This document shows, one piece after another, positions 46,139 to 55,564 of a DNA stretch of 64,000 nt. Below the pieces are notes generated by a model that did no database searches, was not told where the DNA came from, and saw only the letters and a list, made by a program, of their open reading frames with translations. Numbering within the stretch: position 1 is the first letter of the stretch; each line of letters begins with the position of its first letter. The DNA is from JABWBD01 sp040768665. Lineage in GTDB: Bacteria > Planctomycetota > Planctomycetia > Pirellulales > Thermoguttaceae. Made by a program: the position numbers and the translations under genes. The DNA is taken from assembly GCA_040768665.1 (NCBI GenBank), contig JAXGMN010000020.1, positions 175,013 to 239,012 of the forward strand, read 5' to 3'.

Positions 46139-46827
46139 CGCGATTCCTTGAACCGATAGCCCACGCCGCGAACGGTCTCGATATAACTGCCAACCTCGCC
46201 AAGCTTCTTCCGAAGTCCGACGATTTGAACGTCGATCGAACGGTCGGTAACCATTGCGTCACCGTCGTGGATCGCGTCGGCGATTTGGTAGCGTGTGAAG
46301 ACCCAGCCGGGCCGCGACGCCAGATACTGCAAGACTCGGAATTCGGTGGGCGTCAACGGCACCGGCAGGCTCCCCACCAGCACCTCATGGCGGCCCGGAT
46401 GGATCACCAACTCATGAACCTTGATCGGCGATTGGTCATCGGGCGGCTCGTTGGATGCCCGGCGCAAAACCGTCCGGATGCGAGCCGTCAGGACCCGCGG
46501 ACTGAACGGCTTGGTCAGGTAATCGTCGGCGCCCAGTTCCAGTCCCGTGACAATGTCGACCTCCTCCCCCTTGGCGGTAAGCATGAGAATGGGAACTTGG
46601 CGCGTCCGCGGGTCCGATTTCAGCTTCCGGCAGACCTCGAGTCCGTCGATGCCGGGGAGCATCAGATCCAGCAGGACCAGGTCCGGTGGATTGTCCCTCG
46701 CCACGCGCAACGCCTCCTCGCCCGTGTCCGTACAACGGATCTGGTAGCCGTCCTTGGCCAGGTTATATCGCAGTAATTCCTGGATCTCGGATTCGTCTTC
46801 AACTACGAGGATGCTTTCACGCGCCAT
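46135..46827 (-). CDS. phoB: Phosphate regulon response regulator PhoB
   Basis: 230 aa. Receiver with Asp54 (DLVLLDLMLPGIDG) and DDYLTKPFSPRVL; winged-helix DNA-binding domain with LTPTEFRVLQYLASRPG, RSIDVQIVGLRKKL and IETVRGVGYRF. The start MARESILVVEDESEIQELL is typical PhoB. It is translated in overlap with phoR. A two-unit CTAAC repeat upstream (46931-46947) suggests autoregulation. Confidence 0.9.
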   Translation of the reverse strand: MARESILVVEDESEIQELLRYNLAKDGYQIRCTDTGEEALRVARDNPPDLVLLDLMLPGIDGLEVCRKLKSDPRTRQVPILMLTAKGEEVDIVTGLELGADDYLTKPFSPRVLTARIRTVLRRASNEPPDDQSPIKVHELVIHPGRHEVLVGSLPVPLTPTEFRVLQYLASRPGWVFTRYQIADAIHDGDAMVTDRSIDVQIVGLRKKLGEVGSYIETVRGVGYRFKESR

Positions 46828-46930
46828 GGTCTGGCCTCAGGAATCGGACCGATGCGGATCACTCTCTTCTACTCTAACAACTCCGCCGTGTTTTGCCATC
46901 CCGCGGCTGCCTTTCCTGCCGGACATTATG

Positions 46931-46947
46931 TGTTAGAAATCGGTTAG
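46931..46947 (-). promoter_or_regulatory. Candidate Pho box upstream of phoB
   Basis: On the minus strand CTAACC (46942-46947) and CTAACA (46931-46936) start 11 bp apart, as in the boxes before pstS and the PilM fusion. A matching -10 hexamer 9 bp downstream is not present here, so this site is weaker than the other two. Confidence 0.45.
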
Positions 46948-46963
46948 GAGCTACACGCCGCTT

Positions 46964-47028
46964 CGAGGCTATCCTAGCACCGCGCGAGGAGAAGGGGAGA
47001 GGCACACTTTGATCCAAAGACTCCGCAT
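46964..47028. repeat. Decayed left half of a type B palindromic element
   Basis: GAGGCTATCC, then GCGAGGAGAAGGGG and AGAGGCACACTTTG, CAAAGACTCCGCA follow the order of the left half of 4939-5042 with several changes; the right half is absent. It lies in the 532-bp gap upstream of phoB. Confidence 0.6.
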
Positions 47029-47132
47029 TCGTTCACGGGCACGGGCGGGGACTGCTCGTCCTCCGGGGACGGGTCTATGACTCGGCCAACGCTCGCTTTT
47101 TGGCGCTTAAAACGATGGCCGCAACCATGGAC

Positions 47133-47207
47133 TCACCCCCCTTTCATTCGCCCGGTAAACGGCTTCGAACCGCATAGGCATGGTTCGATTCGCCGGTTTG
47201 GGGGTGA
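47133..47207. other. Large nested inverted repeat in the gap before 47360
   Basis: TCACCCCC (47133-47140) pairs with GGGGGTGA (47200-47207); inside, TCGAACC (47165-47171) pairs with GGTTCGA (47182-47188). It could fold as one long hairpin. It resembles neither repeat family of this window. GGTTCGATTC looks like a tRNA T-arm, but no other tRNA arm is present. Confidence 0.45.
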
Positions 47208-47359
47208 TTGACGAAGCTGCTAGCAGCGACTAAAACCATCAATGATGACGATACCAGCGCTTGTCACTCCGTGCTGATTCACGGGGTGAAGAGGATCCCG
47301 AGCAGCAGGGGAAACGGATTTCGCTTCTCGTGGCACGTGCGTTCAATAGGAGAAGTGAA

Positions 47360-47569
47360 ATGGAGTTTCGAAAAGGCGACCGAGTTCTGGTGAATCTGGC
47401 AGTGTTTACGGGGGCCGCAAGACGCAGCCGGCACTGGATTTCCTGCGACGTTGTCGATGTGGAACCATCTCAGGTTGCGGTGAAAACGGCGTGGCCTTGT
47501 CGAGAAATAACGATCTGGGCAAACAAGGCTTGGGTTAAGAACGAAACGGTGCTCGTCGAATCGGTTTAG
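47360..47569 (+). CDS. Small protein of unknown function
   Basis: 69 aa from the ATG at 47360, with AGGAGAAG 7-10 nt upstream, a good ribosome site. MEFRKGDRVLVNLAVFTG, VVDVEPSQVAVKTAWPCREI and WVKNETVLVESV give an all-beta pattern like a small SH3-type barrel. No signal peptide or membrane segment. No family recognised. Confidence 0.5.
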   Translation: MEFRKGDRVLVNLAVFTGAARRSRHWISCDVVDVEPSQVAVKTAWPCREITIWANKAWVKNETVLVESV

Positions 47570-47830
47570 CAACGTTCGAGAAACGCGTTTCTGACACTCA
47601 TTTCTGGTGCAGCGGTCCCGCCCTCGGTCCGCCGACGAGTGGCGGCCAGATAGAGTAGCGAACGGGCCGCTGGATATTCTGGCCGCATGAGCGACACTGA
47701 CCGATTCGCCGCCGACAAGTCTGCCGATCAGCCCGGCAAGACGCGAACTTGGTAGCATGGGCTAGTCGACACTGCCAGGAGAGCAAAGCCCTGCCTCCTC
47801 CGCTTCTCTCCGGCTCTGGCGTCTCGACTC

Positions 47831-48552
47831 TCACTCCTCCCGCCGCAGGTCGATGCAGACCATCTGTTCCTCGTTCCGCAGATACAGCAGCCCGTTGTGC
47901 TCGCGGACACCGGCCAGACCTCGATCTCGACGTCGTAATCCTTGTGCAAACTGCGGTGCCAGCTCTCGATGCCGTCGTCGAGATTGAGGCAGTAGAGATC
48001 GCCTCCGGCGCCGATCGCATACACGCGATTTCCTTCAAGCACCGGCGCGGCGTAGGGGCCGCTGCTGTGGTTGTACGGACAGGCGTACGAAGCAGGCCAG
48101 GCATGTTCCCAGCGGGTCTGACCTGTCTCCGGATCGAGACACTCCGCCACCTCGCCGTCGCCTTTGCGGTGCAGCAGGACCACCGCGTCGCCCAACGCCA
48201 CCGGTCCGGCATATCCGGTACCGACCTCGATCCTCCATTTCTCCGGCGGCTCTTCCTCGGACCACTCCAGATCCAGCCCCGTCTCCGGCGACGTGCCGTC
48301 GTGATTCGGTCCCAGCAGAGTCGGCCAACCGAGACCGGCGCCCGCGGGCATTGCGGTTTGCCGGCCATGAGCGCTGGGCGGGCTCATCAGAGTCCGCTCG
48401 CTTGGCTCGTCCGCAGCGGTAGGAATCTCCTCGATCACGCGGTGATCGACGACGACTCGTGGCCACAATTCATCGACGCAGAACGATCCCGTCACCAACG
48501 AGATCGCAATCCCGCCAAACGTTGTCCAGAAGACCAAACGCATATCAGGCAT
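47831..48552 (-). pseudogene. PQQ-repeat (BamB-like) secreted protein with internal deletion and frameshift
   Basis: From the ATG at 48552: a signal-anchor (MRLVFWTTFGGIAISLVTGS), then GWPTLLGPNHDGTSPETGLD and beta-propeller blades (VVLLHRKGDGEVAECLDPET, GPYAAPVLEGNRVYAIGAGG). After DYDVEIEVWPVSA the frame changes: the typical family ending NGLLYLRNEEQMVCIDLR is found in the next frame, stopping at 47831. About half of the propeller is therefore missing between the two parts. Relatives have ~400 residues and bind or assemble partners in the periplasm; this copy should be dead. Confidence 0.75.
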
Positions 48553-48563
48553 CACCCCGCACG

Positions 48564-49724
48564 TTATCTGCTCAGCACCGCGAAAGCCACCTTGAAGCTC
48601 ACTTCCGGTACCGTCGGATGGTCGGTCACGATCGACACCTCGCCCTTCTCCGTAAACCAATTGCACGGCGGTGCATTCGGGGGAACCTCGACCTCGACCG
48701 CGTACAACCCCGCGGATCCCGCTACCGCACGCCGACTCAGCTTCACCGAAAGAAAATCGGGCCTGGTCTTGATTTCCCGGACCGCGATGTTCCGGTGATC
48801 GTCGTTTACGCTCAGGACCAACTGCTCGCGCGCCCCTTCGCGAGGGCGCAGCGGACCGAGATCCAGGATGCCTGAGATCCCATTGAACTTATTTCCCTCC
48901 AATTCGATCGTGGCCGGCACAGTGCCCGTAATCGGTACTTTCAGCGACCGGGGCTCATCCACATCTTCCGGCGATAGAATGGCCAACTCGAGCCAGTCTG
49001 CAAACGGTCCGCCGTTGTTCTTGGGAGGCAAGGTAACGCGGAACCGGTAACCCGACCTTGCATCGCATGCCTTGAGCGTGGCCGCGTCGGTAGGCTCCAT
49101 CTCCCACTCGGAATCTTTCTGGGAGCATCGCACCCTGTGAACGGCGAAATCGTCCCAGACCTGGGAATACACCGAGAACTCGGCGCGAATCGGCTCGTTG
49201 CGGCGGACGTTCGGCGCGATCACGGCGGCAGGCAAACTAGCCAAACGCTTGCGAACCGATCCCCGGATCCGCAGTTCGATGGTCGGATTGGCCGGGTCGT
49301 TGGTGAGAATCAGGGCCGCATGGGAGAAGTCGCCTTCCTCCTCCAACTTGGACGCGACCATAACCTTCACGGCCATACCGCGAGGAATCGGTACCGTCGG
49401 AACGTCGCTGGTTGTGCACTGGCAAGATGTGCCGCCTTTGGCCAGCTCCAACGCTGCCTCTCCATCGTTGCGGATCGTGAATGTGTGCCGGCAGTCGACC
49501 GACGGGTCAATCACTCCGAAGACGTGTGCCGGTTTGTCAACGAAAGCCTTTGGCGCCTTCCGGTGGCTCCTCTCGACGGCCGGCTCAACGTGTCCCTGCG
49601 TCGCAGCCGATGCACGAGCGGTAGACTGCGGCCTCAGGATGCCCGCCCGTAGCGCGACCCACATCAGCGTCGTGCAGAATACCGCCGCAAAGCCCGCAAT
49701 TGCCGTCCACCGAATTGTCTTCAT
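48564..49724 (-). CDS. Exported DUF1573-domain protein
   Basis: 386 aa. An N-terminal signal-anchor (WTAIAGFAAVFCTTLMWVAL) is followed by a DUF1573/ASH-like immunoglobulin domain (residues ~68-150: HVFGVIDPSVDCRHTFTIRN, then CQCTTSDVPTVPIPRG). The CxC motif is typical of this planctomycete family. Two further beta-sandwich domains follow. Function unknown; members are envelope proteins. It starts upstream of the broken PQQ gene with an 11-bp gap between them, so both were in one unit. Confidence 0.8.
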   Translation of the reverse strand: MKTIRWTAIAGFAAVFCTTLMWVALRAGILRPQSTARASAATQGHVEPAVERSHRKAPKAFVDKPAHVFGVIDPSVDCRHTFTIRNDGEAALELAKGGTSCQCTTSDVPTVPIPRGMAVKVMVASKLEEEGDFSHAALILTNDPANPTIELRIRGSVRKRLASLPAAVIAPNVRRNEPIRAEFSVYSQVWDDFAVHRVRCSQKDSEWEMEPTDAATLKACDARSGYRFRVTLPPKNNGGPFADWLELAILSPEDVDEPRSLKVPITGTVPATIELEGNKFNGISGILDLGPLRPREGAREQLVLSVNDDHRNIAVREIKTRPDFLSVKLSRRAVAGSAGLYAVEVEVPPNAPPCNWFTEKGEVSIVTDHPTVPEVSFKVAFAVLSR

Positions 49725-49847
49725 TCAAACGCTCCTTGGCCCATTCGGGCTTCCTCGATGCAACAAGCGGCCCGGGGGCTCGCCGAACGGCGGGCCCCCG
49801 GGGTGAAGTAACCGTCTGTCGCTGCCGACTCTGCTCGGTTGCCGAGG

Positions 49848-51131
49848 CTATTCGAACTTCGCCATCTTGTTGACTTCGCTGCCGATGAACACACGGCTGG
49901 TGATCTCAAACTCGTTGAGTTCGACCGTGGCGTCGTGGTAGCCGATCCCCGCCTTCTGGGCCGGGGTCAAGCCGTCGGCAATCGGGAAGCCGGGGTTGAG
50001 GAACTTGTCGCCGTTCTGGTCGTTGAATTCCTTGACCGAGCCGTCGGCCATCAGGATATTGCACGACGCCTTGTTGCTGCTGCCGTGCACGCAGTACCAG
50101 TCGCGCGTGTCCTGCAAGTAGGTGTCGGTGCCGCCGGGGCCGGTGGGCGGCGCGATCGTGCCCGCCAGCTCCGATGAGATCTGCGTGGACAGCGCCGCGC
50201 CCACCGCTTGCATCAGGTCGATGTCGGTGCCGTTCCAAAAAGCGGGGCCGTCGTTGAACGCCTCGGCCAGGGGGGAGCCGGCGACAATGAACTCCTTCAC
50301 GTCGGTCGAGCCGTTGGCGAACGGGTCGGCCGTCGATCCGTCGGCAAGAGTGGGGCCGTACTGGAGACTCAGTTCGAGCATCGCCTCGTCGATGTCGCCG
50401 GGAGCGGCACAGCCCAGAAGCGGAATATTCGACGAGGGGACCGGTGAGCTTTCGACCATCGTCTGCGTGAGCGGTCCTCGCGAGCTGTTGAGCCCCTTGA
50501 TTCCCTGCCCGGCCGCGTCACCAGCCGTTACGGGCAGGTCCGAGGCATCGAAGCCGATCCTCGCCGCCGAACGGACGAAATACCAACTCGCGGCATAGTT
50601 CGTGTTGTAGCCTTGATTGAGGAAGTAGCGGGCGACCAGCGCGGCGCGCTCTTCCGAGTCGATCGCCGTTCCGGCGAACTCCGTACCCGATCCGCCTGTA
50701 AGAGTCCCCCACGCCGCCTCGCCGCAAATGCCGTCGGTAAGCCGAGCCGTCGGACACCCGTCCTTCGCGTCGGTCGTGTCGGCGCCCAAGAGATCGTTCA
50801 TTTTCTCCGGCGCTTTCAGCGGGCTGGAGGAGCAGAGCATTTCTCCGGGCAGACCGGCGCCCAAGTTCACGAGATCCGCCACCCAGCCCCAAGTGTCCGG
50901 GCAGCCGTCGCGGCGGAAGTCGTAGGCGCCGGTGCATAACCGGTTCTGCGGGTCGCGCTCGGCATGCATGTGGAAACCGATGCCGAACTGCCGCAAGTTG
51001 TTCTTGCAACTGGAGTTCCGCGCCGCTTCCCGGGCCCGGGACAGGGCCGGCAACAGCAATGCAATCAGGATGCCGATGATCGCGATCACCACCAGCATCT
51101 CAATCAAGGTAAAGCCTTTACGTTTCATCAT
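49848..51131 (-). CDS. DUF1559 pseudopilin-like protein
   Basis: 427 aa from the ATG at 51131 (MMKRKGFTLIEMLVVIAIIG), with GGAG 5-6 nt upstream. KG/FTLIEML is a prepilin peptidase site and the following 20 residues form the type IV pilin helix. The DUF1559 body is strongly acidic in places and ends with the conserved NILMADGSVKEF ('H..DG' region). Dozens of such proteins occur per planctomycete genome; they are thought to be exported by a type II/IV-like system, with unknown function. A related gene lies 2.5 kb upstream. Confidence 0.88.
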   Translation of the reverse strand: MMKRKGFTLIEMLVVIAIIGILIALLLPALSRAREAARNSSCKNNLRQFGIGFHMHAERDPQNRLCTGAYDFRRDGCPDTWGWVADLVNLGAGLPGEMLCSSSPLKAPEKMNDLLGADTTDAKDGCPTARLTDGICGEAAWGTLTGGSGTEFAGTAIDSEERAALVARYFLNQGYNTNYAASWYFVRSAARIGFDASDLPVTAGDAAGQGIKGLNSSRGPLTQTMVESSPVPSSNIPLLGCAAPGDIDEAMLELSLQYGPTLADGSTADPFANGSTDVKEFIVAGSPLAEAFNDGPAFWNGTDIDLMQAVGAALSTQISSELAGTIAPPTGPGGTDTYLQDTRDWYCVHGSSNKASCNILMADGSVKEFNDQNGDKFLNPGFPIADGLTPAQKAGIGYHDATVELNEFEITSRVFIGSEVNKMAKFE

Positions 51132-51377
51132 GTTTTCTCCGAATAGGGTCCAAACCACAGACATAAAACTCGAATACTCTTCCGCGGAGTGCCGCGCCTC
51201 GCAACCTACCTCCGCTTTGCCCCGGCCCGACCTTTCGTCCGGTCGGCGCGTCCGTTGACGAGCAGCGGTGTGCTCTTCGATCGTTACTCAGACCGTGTTT
51301 CGAACGCGTCCACCTCCTTTCCCTTCGAGAACGACTTTCCTTGGCTCGCGATTCCGGGAGATCCGGCTGCGGTGTGC

Positions 51378-51438
51378 CACTGCTTGTGATTGGACGGATC
51401 TTCCATTCGCTCAGGAGCGTCCACAATCACAAGCAGTG
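51378..51438. other. 15-bp perfect stem hairpin between the lipoprotein and DUF1559 genes
   Basis: CACTGCTTGTGATTG (51378-51392) pairs exactly with CAATCACAAGCAGTG (51424-51438); a further GGACG/CGTCC pairing extends it. No T-run follows on either strand. It may end transcription of the lipoprotein gene (stop at 51543), hold a leader structure of the DUF1559 gene, or be a small repeat. The rest of this 411-bp gap shows nothing else. Confidence 0.6.
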
Positions 51439-51542
51439 AGAATCGCCGCCGCGTTGTCCACTCTGCTTGAAGTTGTGCTCCTGATTATCTCTCGCAGTAT
51501 GAGCGGATGATGGGCTGAATGTGAGTTCTCGATGAATTCCGG

Positions 51543-53624
51543 TCAGCGCCCGCCAATGGGTTCATCCAGTTCGACGGTCAAGACGTCGACCGTGAGCTCC
51601 TGCTCCTCGTTCGGCAGTCGCAGCGGATCGGGGCGCGCAAGCCGCACCACAACGTCGACCGACACTTTCCGGCCGGGCGACGATCCGTTTTTCAAGGAAT
51701 CGAACCAAACCCCTTGGGGAACGTTGCGAAGTTCATACCCCGACAGCTTGCGGCGGTATGCACCGGCAATCTTTTCAGGTTCGCCCCTGGCATCGATCCT
51801 TGCATAATGGATGTCCATCGGGCTGCAGAGCACGCCGGATACTTTCTCCGCAATGCCGGCCGGCCAACGGTAATGCACCGCCGCGACCACGCGTGCGCCG
51901 GGCGGCAGGTCCACCGGAAGATGTTTCGTCGCGTGATCGAAATCGACCGGCTTTCCCTCTCGCCGCATGGCATCGGCGTGGGCCTGTCCCATCTCGCGGT
52001 ATCGGCCGAACGTGGCGAGGAGAAGATCCTGCGCCGCCTCCTCCCACTCCTCTCGCACCTTCGCGTCCCGCTGTTGCCTCTGCTTCACCAGGTCGCCCAA
52101 CGCGTTTAATCGGCCCCGCGGGATCGCCTCGCTCAGCGCGGTCCGGCCCGCTTCGGCGTCGCGTAGCAGCATTTTCACCACCGGATAGAAGCCCGGTTCG
52201 TGCACCACGTCGCCCGCAAGACCGGCCGTTCGCAGGGCCGAAGGACCGTCCGTCCAATATCGCACAAACGTCTCCAGCAACAGCTCCCGCATCGCTGTGG
52301 TGGGGACCGTCGAGCCCAAAAGGATGACCTGGTTGATCTCCGCCAACGTCTTGGCCGCGCGCACACGACTTTCGATCAACAAGGGGACCCTCGGGCTCCA
52401 CAGTCTCTGGGCAACCTGGTAGGGCCAGTCGGGTGTCGAGGAGAAACGGGAACGCTGCTCGGGAAAACTCAGCATGTAGCCCATGGCCTCCGAACCGTAC
52501 CGGACAAACTCCCGCTCGATCTCCGCCTTCAGCTCGGTATCGACGCGATGGTCGAAGTAGAGAACCGCGTGGGCTTCAAAATTCGCCGTGGTCGGCTCCC
52601 GGATGATCTCTTCGAATAGCTTCTGTGCTTCCAACGGCGTGGCCGGCCCGACCAGGCCCTCCGCCAGTCGCACACGAAATCGGCTGCTCGCCCCGGATTT
52701 CAACAGCCCCACCGCACGCTCGCAAAGCGCACGGGCGGTCACCTCTCCCATCCCGGGCGGACGCATCTGGTCCGCCGAAGTGAGCACGCGGAACAGGATC
52801 TCTTCATGCTCGGGGCTCTGGTTGTCGACCAGGGCCTTGACTGCGGCATCGGCGGCCACCTGGTCGAATTCGGTGCGGAAAGAACCGTCGATCAATTCCT
52901 CCAAAGCCTGTCGGCCTTTCGCTGTTCCATTGGCTCCCAGCGCCGCGACCAACGTCTGCGTGAGGAGCTTGTGCCGATCGTTCAGTTCGTCTTGCTTCCT
53001 CTTCGGAGCGCTGATCCGATCGCGGACGCCAGCCAGGATCCGCGGCTTGAGCAACTGGATGAGGACGTCGGCGGCTGCCTCGTCGCCGACATGGTGCTGA
53101 CCGTAGTATTCCGCGGCGGGCAGAAGCCTCGGATCATCGAGAATTCGGGCCTCGAAGAAATCGATGTCTTTCCAATCGGAAAACGCTTCGGGCCGCGGAG
53201 ACTCCGTTGCGGGAAGCTGCTGCTTCGGGTCGCCGGAGAACTGGCGGCCCGACGCAGATGGCTCCGGTTTGGATTTTGTCGCAAGCGCAGCCGCCTGTGC
53301 TTCGGCTTGTTTTTTCGCCTTCTCCTGCTTTGCCGCCTGCTGGGCCTGTTTTTCCGCTTCCGTCTTTTTCCTGGCCTCCTCTTCCTCTCGCTTTTCCTTC
53401 TTTCGGCGTTCTTCCCGCTGCTTCAACCATTCTTCCTTCGACATCCCGCCCCATTGGGCGTACGGATCATTGCCGGAGCCGCCATCACCAGCGCCTCCAC
53501 ATGCGCTGATTGTGACAATCACCGCACAGACCATGGCTCCGGCCAACAACGTCCGAAGCGACAAGAGTCCGGCGCCCGGGATCCTCGCGGCGGTTTGCGG
53601 CATCAGGGGCTTCTTCGAGTTCAC
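51543..53624 (-). CDS. Large planctomycete lipoprotein with charged coiled coil and helical repeats
   Basis: 693 aa. A lipobox (VTISAC, Cys42) follows a hydrophobic segment. Residues ~60-115 are almost entirely Lys, Glu, Arg, Ala and Gln (EEWLKQREERRKKEKREEEE), a long single helix or coiled coil. From ~140 to 600 the protein is helical with HEAT-like spacing (LVAALGANGTAKGRQALEEL, VADAAVKALVDNQSPEHEEI). The last ~100 residues are beta-rich (GVWFDSLKNGSSPGRKVSVD). I recognise no enzyme motif. Its place between two DUF1559 genes suggests a surface or export-related role; this is inference. Confidence 0.7.
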   Translation of the reverse strand: MNSKKPLMPQTAARIPGAGLLSLRTLLAGAMVCAVIVTISACGGAGDGGSGNDPYAQWGGMSKEEWLKQREERRKKEKREEEEARKKTEAEKQAQQAAKQEKAKKQAEAQAAALATKSKPEPSASGRQFSGDPKQQLPATESPRPEAFSDWKDIDFFEARILDDPRLLPAAEYYGQHHVGDEAAADVLIQLLKPRILAGVRDRISAPKRKQDELNDRHKLLTQTLVAALGANGTAKGRQALEELIDGSFRTEFDQVAADAAVKALVDNQSPEHEEILFRVLTSADQMRPPGMGEVTARALCERAVGLLKSGASSRFRVRLAEGLVGPATPLEAQKLFEEIIREPTTANFEAHAVLYFDHRVDTELKAEIEREFVRYGSEAMGYMLSFPEQRSRFSSTPDWPYQVAQRLWSPRVPLLIESRVRAAKTLAEINQVILLGSTVPTTAMRELLLETFVRYWTDGPSALRTAGLAGDVVHEPGFYPVVKMLLRDAEAGRTALSEAIPRGRLNALGDLVKQRQQRDAKVREEWEEAAQDLLLATFGRYREMGQAHADAMRREGKPVDFDHATKHLPVDLPPGARVVAAVHYRWPAGIAEKVSGVLCSPMDIHYARIDARGEPEKIAGAYRRKLSGYELRNVPQGVWFDSLKNGSSPGRKVSVDVVVRLARPDPLRLPNEEQELTVDVLTVELDEPIGGR

Positions 53625-53709
53625 CCATCACCTCTTGGAGATTTGCTCGACCAGGACCTCGGCACCAGAGACGAACGCACCGGCTCTACTTCGCGCAGGC
53701 AGCAGCCGC

Positions 53710-54945
53710 TCACCTCGCTTTTTCCCGTAGCGACCAGCCACACGCGACCTCTTCCTTCGGCAGCTCGATCTTCTCGCTTCCAAATCCGCCGATGTTGGCC
53801 GGGAAACCGTTGTTGAGAAACTCATCCTTGCTCGTATCGATGAAACTTCGCACGCTGCCGTCGGCGAAAAGGATGTTGCATGCCCCGCGATGCACGGCGC
53901 CGAACTGCCGGTAGTCCTGCAGGCAGACACCCCAGGTGGCCCACCAGCCGGTACCGATTGCGCCGTCGCGAGGAGCCCCGCTGTTAAATGTCGGGTACTC
54001 GAGCGCGCCACCGCTTGCCACGTTCCCTCCCGAAACCGCCTCTCGCAGAATCGGCCCGCCGGAGACCGACTCCACAACGAGTGAGCCTTGCGGTTCATCG
54101 CCGACCGAGGCGACCAGCGTCTCGCCCGGCACGATGCCACCGCACGCCAGCATCGGAATGAAAGTCGATGGTTGGGCCGCCGCATCGACGCGGTCGAGCG
54201 TCATCGGGCCGATTGTCGCGGCACGCGACCTTAGGTAACGTGGATTCGACAAGGTGCACCCCGACGGCGCAGCAGGGAGATTTCCGCTGTTATCGATCCG
54301 CGGGCCGCCGCGGACCAGGAACCAGCTCGCCGTGTAGTTCGTGTTGTAGTTCTCGTGAAAGAGCTTCTCGTTGACCAGAATGTGGCGTGCATCGCCCGCC
54401 GCGGAGTACGCTGCGATCGGTGCGTTGGCGATCTCCCAGCACGGCTGGTCTTCTTTGCTGCCGTCGGGCAGCGTCTGAGGCTCCGTGCCTTGAAACTTAC
54501 TCGGGTCAATGCCGCTACAGCTATCGGGCGAGTTCAGCAAGAGAAGATCATTGTAGACCCGCGACACTTTCGCCGGATTCGACGGGCAAAGCATCGTGCC
54601 CACCGGTATTTCGCTATTGACCAGGTCGGCGACCCAGCCGTACTCGGTGACGCAACCGTCGAAAGCCCAGTCGAAAGCCCCTGAGCAGAACTCTTTATGG
54701 CGTGCCGCATGGGATTGAAGTCCTACCCCGAACTGCCGCAGATTGCTCTGGCAGCCGGTCCCTCTCGCCGACTCCCGGGCCGCATTCAGCGCGGGCAAGA
54801 GAACCGCGATCAGGAGCGTGATGATCGTGATGACCGTCAAAAGCTCCACCAGGGTCACACCGTCGCGTGCTCCAGCCCGGCGCGGCCGCTGTAAGGCGTG
54901 CTCACAGACAGCCCAACCCGCAAGGTTCCGCAAAATGATCTGCAT
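53710..54945 (-). CDS. DUF1559 pseudopilin-like protein (second copy)
   Basis: 411 aa. GARDGVTLVELLTVITIITL is a prepilin cleavage site plus pilin helix, although the leader before it is long (about 28 residues, basic). The body matches the neighbour at 49848-51131 closely: GCQSNLRQFGVGLQSHAARH, GWVADLVN, NYNTNYTASWFLVR, and HRGACNILFADGSVRSF at the C-terminus (H-x9-DG). The two are clearly paralogues. Its start may lie downstream of 54945; no good ribosome site decides it. It opens a minus-strand run with the lipoprotein gene, 85 bp further on. Confidence 0.85.
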   Translation of the reverse strand: MQIILRNLAGWAVCEHALQRPRRAGARDGVTLVELLTVITIITLLIAVLLPALNAARESARGTGCQSNLRQFGVGLQSHAARHKEFCSGAFDWAFDGCVTEYGWVADLVNSEIPVGTMLCPSNPAKVSRVYNDLLLLNSPDSCSGIDPSKFQGTEPQTLPDGSKEDQPCWEIANAPIAAYSAAGDARHILVNEKLFHENYNTNYTASWFLVRGGPRIDNSGNLPAAPSGCTLSNPRYLRSRAATIGPMTLDRVDAAAQPSTFIPMLACGGIVPGETLVASVGDEPQGSLVVESVSGGPILREAVSGGNVASGGALEYPTFNSGAPRDGAIGTGWWATWGVCLQDYRQFGAVHRGACNILFADGSVRSFIDTSKDEFLNNGFPANIGGFGSEKIELPKEEVACGWSLREKAR

Positions 54946-55216
54946 CCTTGGCCCCCTTTCGGCACCGGTCCCACTGCGTTCTCATACCAGTGCGAGCGGT
55001 TTACTGCCGCGTCGCCTTGTGCTGTCATTATCCCGTTCCCTGTGAGAGTTTTGTTTGCGCAAGGCGAGTTCCGTGTTAGGCGGATTTTTCATGTGCCAAT
55101 AAAACCCTTGCCCATTTGTAACGAAACGCGAACTTGACATCTGGCTGTCCATCGTTCACGGTAAAGCCGTGCACAGACGCGCGGACCAGAGCAACCACCC
55201 GCTAAGAATTCGGGCG

Positions 55217-55525
55217 ATGCGCCACTTGGCCATGCTGCGCGAGGCCCACGGCCTGCTTGTCGCAACACTCCAACGTGCGCGCTCACTGCCCTTGCCATTG
55301 CAGGTCGGGCTGCAATACGAGCGTGCGTTGATTCTCGAAGAGCGGGGACGAGCCAAAGCCGCCAAGGAGGAGTTCCAGAAGATCTACGCCCTCATGCCGG
55401 AATTCAAAGACGTGACGCTCCGCGTGAAGCTGGCCGACGCCGCTTCCGGTTCGCATGCGAATCCGGCGGATCTCGTCCGGTATCTGTCTCCAAAAGGAAT
55501 ACCGCGCCCGCAAACCAAGACCTAA
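55217..55525 (+). pseudogene. C-terminal TPR-protein fragment
   Basis: About 100 codons: LQYERALILEERGRAKAAKE, then EFQKIYALMPEFKDVTLRV, one to two tetratricopeptide motifs of the kind that end TPR proteins of type IV pilus or envelope systems. No N-terminal repeats remain and the ATG at 55217 has no ribosome site. Its TAA lies inside the first unit of the Pho box for the next gene, which suggests that this remnant was left upstream of it by a deletion. Confidence 0.45.
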
Positions 55526-55564
55526 CCGGCCGCTAACACTCTCCTTACCGCGCAGAGATAGCAT
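55522..55564 (+). promoter_or_regulatory. Pho-box promoter of the PilM fusion gene
   Basis: CTAACC (55522), CTAACA (55533) and CTTACC (55544) start at exact 11-bp steps; the last ends 9 bp before TAGCAT (55559-55564), a -10 hexamer. The pstS promoter has the same spacing. The start codon is 126 bp downstream. Confidence 0.6.

Noticed and set aside
47165..47195. tRNA-like T-arm (GGTTCGATTC)
   Set aside because: The bases belong to a nested inverted repeat; there are no acceptor, D or anticodon arms in the right places.
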